This document shows, one piece after another, positions 59,334 to 64,000 of a DNA stretch of 64,000 bases. Numbering within the stretch: position 1 is the stretch's first letter; each line of letters opens with the position of its first letter. Below the pieces are notes generated by a model. It made no database searches and was not told where the DNA came from. It saw only the letters and a program-made list of their open reading frames with translations. The stretch is from contig JBPOFA010000002.1 in the NCBI GenBank assembly GCA_051251595.1, positions 440,532-504,531 on the forward strand. Direction: 5' to 3'. This DNA comes from NORP110 sp051251595. GTDB lineage: Bacteria; Pseudomonadota; Alphaproteobacteria; Rhodobacterales; Rhodobacteraceae. Both the position numbers and the translations under genes were made by a program.

Positions 59334-59961
59334 CACTCAGCTGACCCAAAAGGGTCTTGCCCTGGACGGATCGACCGGGCGCGTCTTGTTGATCGCCTGT
59401 GGAGCGATTGCGCGTGAGGTTCTTGACCTGATCAAAACCAACGGCTGGTCCCATATACAAGTGACATGCCTGCCCGCCATTTGGCACAATCACCCCGAAC
59501 GCATCGCGCCTGGGATAGAGACGCTGGTTGCGCAACATCGCAAAGATTTTGAGCATATCTACGTGCTTTACGCGGATTGCGGGACATCCGGTGAATTGTT
59601 GGATTTGTGCAATAAACTGGGCTTCGAGATGCTGAACGGGCCGCATTGTTATTCGTTTTTTGAAGGAAATGCAGGTTTCGCAGAACGCACGCAGGAAGAA
59701 TTCACGGCCTTTTATCTGACCGATTTCCTGGTACGTCAATTTGATGCTTTTGTCTGGAGACCGCTTGGTTTGGACAAACATCCAGAGCTTCGGGACGCCT
59801 ATTTCGGGAATTACGAAAAGCTTGTCTATCAGGCGCAGACCCAGAATCCAGATCTGGACAAGCTGGCACAGGATTGCGCCGACAGGCTGGGATTGCGGTT
59901 CGAAAGACGCTTTACCGGGTATGGCGATCTAGAGACAACGATGCAAAGCTGGTTGGACTAG
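59317..59961 (+). CDS. DUF1638 protein, corrinoid-pathway associated
   Basis: A 214-residue protein starting with a GTG at 59317. Motifs LLIACGAIAREVLDLIKTNG, CLPAIWHNHPERIAPGIE, YVLYADCGTSGELLDLC and FYLTDFLVRQFDAFVW match DUF1638, a family found next to corrinoid methyltransferases. The cysteine motif (CGAIA, CGTSG) may bind a metal or flavin. It may help charge or reactivate the corrinoid protein; this is inference from context. The stop overlaps the convergent sufE end by four bases. Confidence 0.88.
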   Translation: MTTPTDTQLTQKGLALDGSTGRVLLIACGAIAREVLDLIKTNGWSHIQVTCLPAIWHNHPERIAPGIETLVAQHRKDFEHIYVLYADCGTSGELLDLCNKLGFEMLNGPHCYSFFEGNAGFAERTQEEFTAFYLTDFLVRQFDAFVWRPLGLDKHPELRDAYFGNYEKLVYQAQTQNPDLDKLAQDCADRLGLRFERRFTGYGDLETTMQSWLD

Positions 59962-60383
59962 CCGATTGTCGCCGAGGCCAAACCGCGGATCCGTTCGATC
60001 ATCGCCCGCAGCCCATTGGACCGTTGCGCCGATAAATGATCATTCAGCCCCAAACGCGCCAATTCCGCTTTGGCGTCGACGGCCAGAACCTCTGTCACGG
60101 TCAGGCCCGCATAAAGCGCGTGAAGGATGGCGATCAACCCGCTGACAATCATCGCGTCACTTGCGCCGCGAAAATCAAAAACGGCTTGCGGTCCGGTTCC
60201 CTTGATTTCTGCCAGGATCCAGACTTGGCTGGCACAACCGTCGACCTTTGTCGCTGGAACGCAAAACGCCTCTTCCAGCGGGGCCATTGCCTTGCCCATT
60301 TCGATGACATGACGGTAGCGATCTTCCCAATCGTCCAGAAAATCAAACGTCTCTGCAATTTCTTCAAAAGTTTCTGTAGGCAT
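59958..60383 (-). CDS. sufE: SufE family sulfur acceptor
   Basis: A 141-residue protein with SufE motifs: the catalytic cysteine Cys50 in KVDGCASQVWI, DDWEDRYRHVIEMGK near the start and LGLNDHLSAQRSNGLRAMI near the end. It accepts persulfide sulfur from SufS and passes it to iron-sulfur cluster assembly. ATG at 60383 follows CAAGACATG. Single gene, convergent with DUF1638. Confidence 0.93.
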   Translation of the reverse strand: MPTETFEEIAETFDFLDDWEDRYRHVIEMGKAMAPLEEAFCVPATKVDGCASQVWILAEIKGTGPQAVFDFRGASDAMIVSGLIAILHALYAGLTVTEVLAVDAKAELARLGLNDHLSAQRSNGLRAMIERIRGLASATIG

Positions 60384-60500
60384 GTCTTGCTCCGGTGTTG
60401 GGTCTTCACCTAAGCATCAACAAACAAAACGTCCAGTAGGCTTTGACTTTTACCGTCCTTTGGTTTTGTCTGGCGGCTGGAAATATCGAAAGGGACTGTC

Positions 60501-60962
60501 GTGCGAATTCTTATTGTTCTTGGGGTGGCTGTTTCTCTTTCGGGCTGTTCCGAAGTTGGTGGCAGCAAGTTGAACCCATTCAATTGGTTTGGGGGAAATG
60601 ACCCAGAGGTCAGCGATATAGAGCCGCGTGGTGGCTATGAGGACAACCAAGACCTTAGACCTGCCGTCGGGACCATCAAAAGCGTTTCAACCGATAGGAC
60701 ACCCTATGGCGTGATCGTTCACGTCGTGGCGCAGATGCCGACCCAAAATTACTTTGCGTTGGATCTGGCGGAAACAGCTACGAATGATCCCAGAGAGCTG
60801 GTCTTTGAACTTCGGGGCTGGAAACCCACAACACCCGGCATCGTCGGAACGGAATTGCAGCGGCAAGTGGATGTGGCCACATTTATCTCAGATCAAAATG
60901 CAGCGCCAATCCGCACCATTCGGATCAAAGGTGCGACCAACAGTTTGACCGCACGTCCTTAG
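60501..60962 (+). CDS. Small lipoprotein of unknown function
   Basis: A 153-residue protein with a lipobox LSGC (Cys16) in the signal MRILIVLGVAVSLSGC. The mature part ends in a beta-rich domain (TPYGVIVHVVAQMPTQNYF, ELVFELRGWKPTTPG, RQVDVATFISDQNAAPI). The start is a GTG at 60501 after AAAGGGAC. It converges with rnd, the stops overlapping by about four bases. Conserved envelope proteins of this layout are common in Rhodobacteraceae, role unknown. Confidence 0.78.
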   Translation: MRILIVLGVAVSLSGCSEVGGSKLNPFNWFGGNDPEVSDIEPRGGYEDNQDLRPAVGTIKSVSTDRTPYGVIVHVVAQMPTQNYFALDLAETATNDPRELVFELRGWKPTTPGIVGTELQRQVDVATFISDQNAAPIRTIRIKGATNSLTARP

Positions 60963-62116
60963 ATATCGATCACGCTGACTGAATTGCCGCGCACGGCCAA
61001 TCCGACCTTGCCGTCACACAGCTTTAGTGCATCGCTGCCAAACACTTGTTTGCGCCAGCCTGACAGGGCTTTGACATCCCGCAGCCCTGCGGCGATCTGG
61101 TCAAGCTCGGAGGCATTGGCGATCAGCTTGGCGGCAACACCGGTGTTTTCGGATTTCGCCTTTAGCATCACACGCAACAAATCGGCCAATGCGGGGTTCA
61201 CCTGCATTGCATCGCGCCCGTTATTGGCGACAGGGGCATCTTTTGGATCGCAGGCCTGCCCCGCTTTGATGGCCGCAAGAATGCCGTCGGCGATTTCACC
61301 TCGCCGGGCCTCGCGCAGCAAAAGCCGGGAACGGCCCAAATCCTGATGTGATTGCGGCTTGGTAGAGGCCAGTTCCAAGATCGCATCGTCTTTGAAGACC
61401 CGCGAGCGTGGGATATTGTTGGATTGCGCATGGGACTCGCGGAATTTCGCAAGTTCGCGCACGATGGCCAGGAATTTTCCAGAATTGGTTCTAGTCTTTA
61501 CGCGTTTCCAGGCCTCTTCCGGACGGACGATATAGGTTTCCGGGTTGGTCAAGACCATCAGCTCTTCGGCGACCCAGCTTTCGCGGCCAGATTTTTCGAT
61601 CTGACGGGTCAGCTCTTCGTAGATGACGCGCAAATGGGTCACATCGGCAAGCGCATATGTTTGTTGGGCATCGGTCAAAGGACGACGGGACCAATCGGTA
61701 AAGCGAGATGACTTGTCCAGCGACTGCTGTGCAATCTTGCGCACTAGTGTTTCATAGCCGACTTGCTCGCCAAACCCACAGACCATGGCGGCAACCTGCG
61801 TGTCAAAAAGCGGTTCCGGGATGACACCGCCTTCGACAAAGAAGATTTCCAGATCCTGACGTGCAGCGTGAAAGACTTTCACAACGTCGGTGTTTTTGAA
61901 CAAGTCATAAAGCGGATCGAGCGATAGGCCATCGACCAATGGGTCCAGCAAAACCGCGTCTTCCGGCGCATCCCCTGGGATCGCCAGCTGCACCAAACAC
62001 AATTTGGAATAGTAGGTGCGTTCGCGCAGGAACTCTGTGTCTACGGTGACATAGGGACGAGTTGCAGCACGTGCACAGAACTCGGCGAGATCTTCGGTCG
62101 TTTTGAGTGTGATCAT
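60959..62116 (-). CDS. rnd: Ribonuclease D
   Basis: A 385-residue exoribonuclease of the DEDD family: YVTVDTEFLRERTYYSKLC holds Asp26 and Glu28, KVFHAARQDLEIFF the second aspartate and TYALADVTHLRVIYEELTR the last metal ligands. A C-terminal HRDC domain follows. It trims 3' ends of tRNA precursors. The ATG at 62116 is preceded by a weak AGAAAAAGC leader. Normal length for RNase D. Confidence 0.94.
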   Translation of the reverse strand: MITLKTTEDLAEFCARAATRPYVTVDTEFLRERTYYSKLCLVQLAIPGDAPEDAVLLDPLVDGLSLDPLYDLFKNTDVVKVFHAARQDLEIFFVEGGVIPEPLFDTQVAAMVCGFGEQVGYETLVRKIAQQSLDKSSRFTDWSRRPLTDAQQTYALADVTHLRVIYEELTRQIEKSGRESWVAEELMVLTNPETYIVRPEEAWKRVKTRTNSGKFLAIVRELAKFRESHAQSNNIPRSRVFKDDAILELASTKPQSHQDLGRSRLLLREARRGEIADGILAAIKAGQACDPKDAPVANNGRDAMQVNPALADLLRVMLKAKSENTGVAAKLIANASELDQIAAGLRDVKALSGWRKQVFGSDALKLCDGKVGLAVRGNSVSVIDI

Positions 62117-62183
62117 CAAGCTTTTTCTAAGGTCAGAAATTTATTCGCGATGTGATATGCAATTGTAACAGAAAAGGAAAGCG

Positions 62184-62774
62184 CTAGAGCGTGAGCAGTC
62201 CTTTTGTCCCCTGCGCAAAGCGGCGCAAGACGGCGGGGTAAAGCTGGTGTTCCAAAGGCAAAATACGCGCAGCCAGGCTGTCAGCGGTATCCCCGGGGAG
62301 GATTGGGACACGTGCCTGGCCTAGGATTTCTCCGCCATCCAGCTCTGCGGTGACCTCATGCACACTGCACCCGGCCTCTGCGTCTTTGGCCTCTATGGCG
62401 CGGGCATGAGTGTTCAGCCCTTTGTATTTGGGCAAGAGCGACGGGTGGATGTTCAACATCTTCCCCTGCCATGTCTCGGTGAAATCAGGGGTCAATATGC
62501 GCATGAAACCGGCCAGACAAATGATGTCTGGCGCCGCTGCCGTCAGGGCCTTGTTCAAGGCCTTTTCAAAGGCGCCGCGGTCGCGCCCGAATTCCGTGTG
62601 GTCAACGATGGCCGTTGGAACGCCCATCTCTGCGGCCTTGGCCAACCCTTTTGCGTCGGGGCGATTGGACAGGACCAAAACCGGCATGCACGGGTGATCA
62701 GCATCCATGCTTTGAACCAGCGAGACCATGTTGGACCCGCCGCCCGAAATCAGTATCGCTGTGCGCTTTTTCAA
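62184..62774 (-). CDS. purN: Phosphoribosylglycinamide formyltransferase
   Basis: A 196-residue GAR transformylase using 10-formyl-THF: ILISGGGSNMVSLVQSM, catalytic Asn108 and His110 in LNIHPSLLPKYKG, and Asp146 in VTAELDGGEILGQA. Its start overlaps the purM stop as ATGA (62771-62774), so the two are translationally coupled. It catalyses the third step of purine synthesis. Confidence 0.95.
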   Translation of the reverse strand: MKKRTAILISGGGSNMVSLVQSMDADHPCMPVLVLSNRPDAKGLAKAAEMGVPTAIVDHTEFGRDRGAFEKALNKALTAAAPDIICLAGFMRILTPDFTETWQGKMLNIHPSLLPKYKGLNTHARAIEAKDAEAGCSVHEVTAELDGGEILGQARVPILPGDTADSLAARILPLEHQLYPAVLRRFAQGTKGLLTL

Positions 62775-63817
62775 AGAAGAGACCCGCTATAGCGAACGCC
62801 CTGCCCAGCTGTCACTTCACCGATCCGACACACTGTTTCGCCTGCGTCCTGCAGGACCAAGGTGATTGCATCCGCCTGATCCGCGGAAACGATTGCCACC
62901 ATGCCAATACCTGAATTGAAGGTCTTTAGCATTTCAGCCTCTTGCAAACCGGATTGTGTGGCCAACCACTGAAAGACCGGCGGCAGATCCCAAGCGGATA
63001 AATCCACATGACACCCCAACCCGTCTGGAAAGGCGCGCGGCAAGTTTTCGGTCAAACCGCCACCGGTGATATGCGCCAAGGCATGGACCCCGCCGCTGCG
63101 GATCGCAGCCAGTGTGGATTTGACGTAGAGCTTTGTCGGGGCCAGCAGCGCCTGGCCCAGAGTTCCCGCGCCAAATGGCGACGCCGCGTCCCAACCAAGG
63201 CCGGAGGTTTCTACAATTTTGCGGACCAAAGAATATCCGTTGGAATGCACGCCGTTTGACGTCAGCCCCAACAGCACATCCCCTTTAACCACGCCGGACG
63301 GCAGATGCGCATCGCGTTCCATCGCCCCCACGGAAAAGCCAGCCAAGTCGAAATCACCGGCATCGTACATGCCCGGCATTTCCGCCGTCTCGCCGCCAAC
63401 CAGCGCGCAGCCGGACTGTAAGCAGCCTTCAGCGATGCCTTCGACGATTCGCTCGGCCTGATCCACGGCCAGTTTTCCGGTCGCAAAATAGTCGAGGAAG
63501 AACAGCGGTTCTGCCCCCTGACATACAAGATCATTCACACACATCGCCACCAGATCGATGCCGATCGTATCGACTTCGCCCGTGTCGATCGCAATCCTAA
63601 GCTTCGTGCCAACACCGTCTGTTGCGGCCACAAGGATCGGGTCTGTATAACCGGCGGCCTTAAGGTCAAACATGGCGCCGAACCCGCCCAGCCCGGCCAT
63701 AACCCCGGCCCGGTTGGTTCGCTTGGCGGCCGGTTTTATCCGCTCTACCAGTTCATTTCCTGCGTCAATATCGACCCCGGCCTCGGCATAGGTCATCCCG
63801 TTTTTCTGCTCTGTCAT
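62771..63817 (-). CDS. purM: AIR synthetase (phosphoribosylformylglycinamidine cyclo-ligase)
   Basis: A 348-residue ATP-grasp-like PurM enzyme: GLGGFGAMFDLKAAGYTDPI, TDGVGTKLRIAIDTG, GGETAEMPGMYDAGDFDLAG, THMRSNGYS-like NGVHSNGYSLVRK and HITGGGLTENLPRAFP. It forms AIR from FGAM. ATG at 63817 follows GGGGATCGC; the frame to 63871 adds unrelated residues. First gene of purM-purN. Confidence 0.95.
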   Translation of the reverse strand: MTEQKNGMTYAEAGVDIDAGNELVERIKPAAKRTNRAGVMAGLGGFGAMFDLKAAGYTDPILVAATDGVGTKLRIAIDTGEVDTIGIDLVAMCVNDLVCQGAEPLFFLDYFATGKLAVDQAERIVEGIAEGCLQSGCALVGGETAEMPGMYDAGDFDLAGFSVGAMERDAHLPSGVVKGDVLLGLTSNGVHSNGYSLVRKIVETSGLGWDAASPFGAGTLGQALLAPTKLYVKSTLAAIRSGGVHALAHITGGGLTENLPRAFPDGLGCHVDLSAWDLPPVFQWLATQSGLQEAEMLKTFNSGIGMVAIVSADQADAITLVLQDAGETVCRIGEVTAGQGVRYSGSLL

Positions 63818-63925
63818 AGCGATCCCCAAAAACTTTGGCTTCCGATAGACCAACCGACAGCCAGAGTCCACGTCACAGGACGTCTTGACCGGCCCGTTTG
63901 GTCTGATAAGTAACGCTTCAAGGTC

Positions 63926-64000
63926 GGGCCTGTAGCTCAGTTGGTTAGAGCAGAGCGCTCATAACGCTTTGGTCGTAGGTTCGAGTCCTACCGGGCCTAC
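63926..64000 (+). tRNA. tRNA with CAU anticodon (Ile2 or Met), cut by the window edge
   Basis: The gene begins GGGCCTGTAGCTCAGTTGG, has anticodon stem GAGCG/CGCTT with loop CTCATAA (anticodon CAT), T arm GTAGG TTCGAGT CCTAC, and reaches the discriminator A at 63999; only the first C of CCA is in the window. The first pair is G1-T72, so it is not the initiator (which has a mismatch there). Sequence similarity to lysidine-modified tRNA-Ile2 is suggestive, but elongator tRNA-Met is possible. Confidence 0.85.

Overview
The window looks like chromosome from a marine alphaproteobacterium of the family Rhodobacteraceae (Roseobacter group). The evidence is a circularly permuted two-piece tmRNA gene beside an alpha-type sspB, a trgA-trgB-cysK tellurite-resistance operon, acuI beside a BCCT transporter (DMSP/betaine use), the fumC-DUF4169-ribbon-helix-helix run, a DUF1476 (ATPase zeta-type) gene, betaine-type homocysteine methyltransferase plus a separate corrinoid protein and DUF1638, and RNase E with a long acidic insertion. 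No species is claimed.

Layout. 1-7.5 kb is accessory: the start of an ABC ATPase, an MFS exporter, an acetyltransferase-like protein and a LysR-like regulator (352-3356), small unknown proteins, a six-copy ~24-bp repeat (5295-5434), and a translationally coupled D-2-hydroxyacid dehydrogenase/sugar-phosphate isomerase pair. 7.6-26.1 kb is a mosaic island bounded by two 88-bp direct repeats of about 92% identity (7600-7687 and 26002-26089). The right copy runs into the 3' end of a tRNA-Ser(GGA) gene, and the left copy abuts an IS6-family relic. The island holds a NitT/TauT-type ABC transporter facing a PQQ-type sugar dehydrogenase. It also holds two same-direction IS6 copies, the left one dead and the right one intact. 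Between them lie an iron-type ABC transporter with a PP2C-like phosphatase and a set of exported proteins. The outer ends of both IS6 copies cut into IS3-family sequence. Further right are a decapitated ATPase-like protein, a DUF3489-DUF2924-serine recombinase module whose recombinase is fused in frame to an IS3 transposase tail, and an AT-rich RDD membrane protein.

26.2-64 kb is core chromosome: alaX, an MscS channel, cysK-trgB-trgA, a cyclopropane synthase, a class V aminotransferase, a BCCT transporter and acuI, an orphan PotD-like binding protein, tmRNA and sspB, and fumC with two small genes. Next come a P450 coupled to a membrane hydrolase, ccdA, a TusA-like protein, rne, dctBD, purQ-purS-purC, the ATPase zeta-like gene and mprF. 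The segment ends with bmt, an SPL-like radical SAM protein, the corrinoid protein and DUF1638, sufE, a lipoprotein, rnd, purN-purM and a CAU-anticodon tRNA at the edge.

How the parts work together. The purine genes form two blocks (purC-purS-purQ and purM-purN). trgA-trgB-cysK form one tight operon continuing into mscS. tmRNA and sspB together supply the tagging and delivery steps of ribosome rescue. bmt and the corrinoid protein look like pieces of a split methionine synthase. The least understood loci are the ABC transporter-PP2C operon, the exported-protein cluster at 18.1-21.2 kb and the acetyltransferase/regulator/MFS locus at the left.
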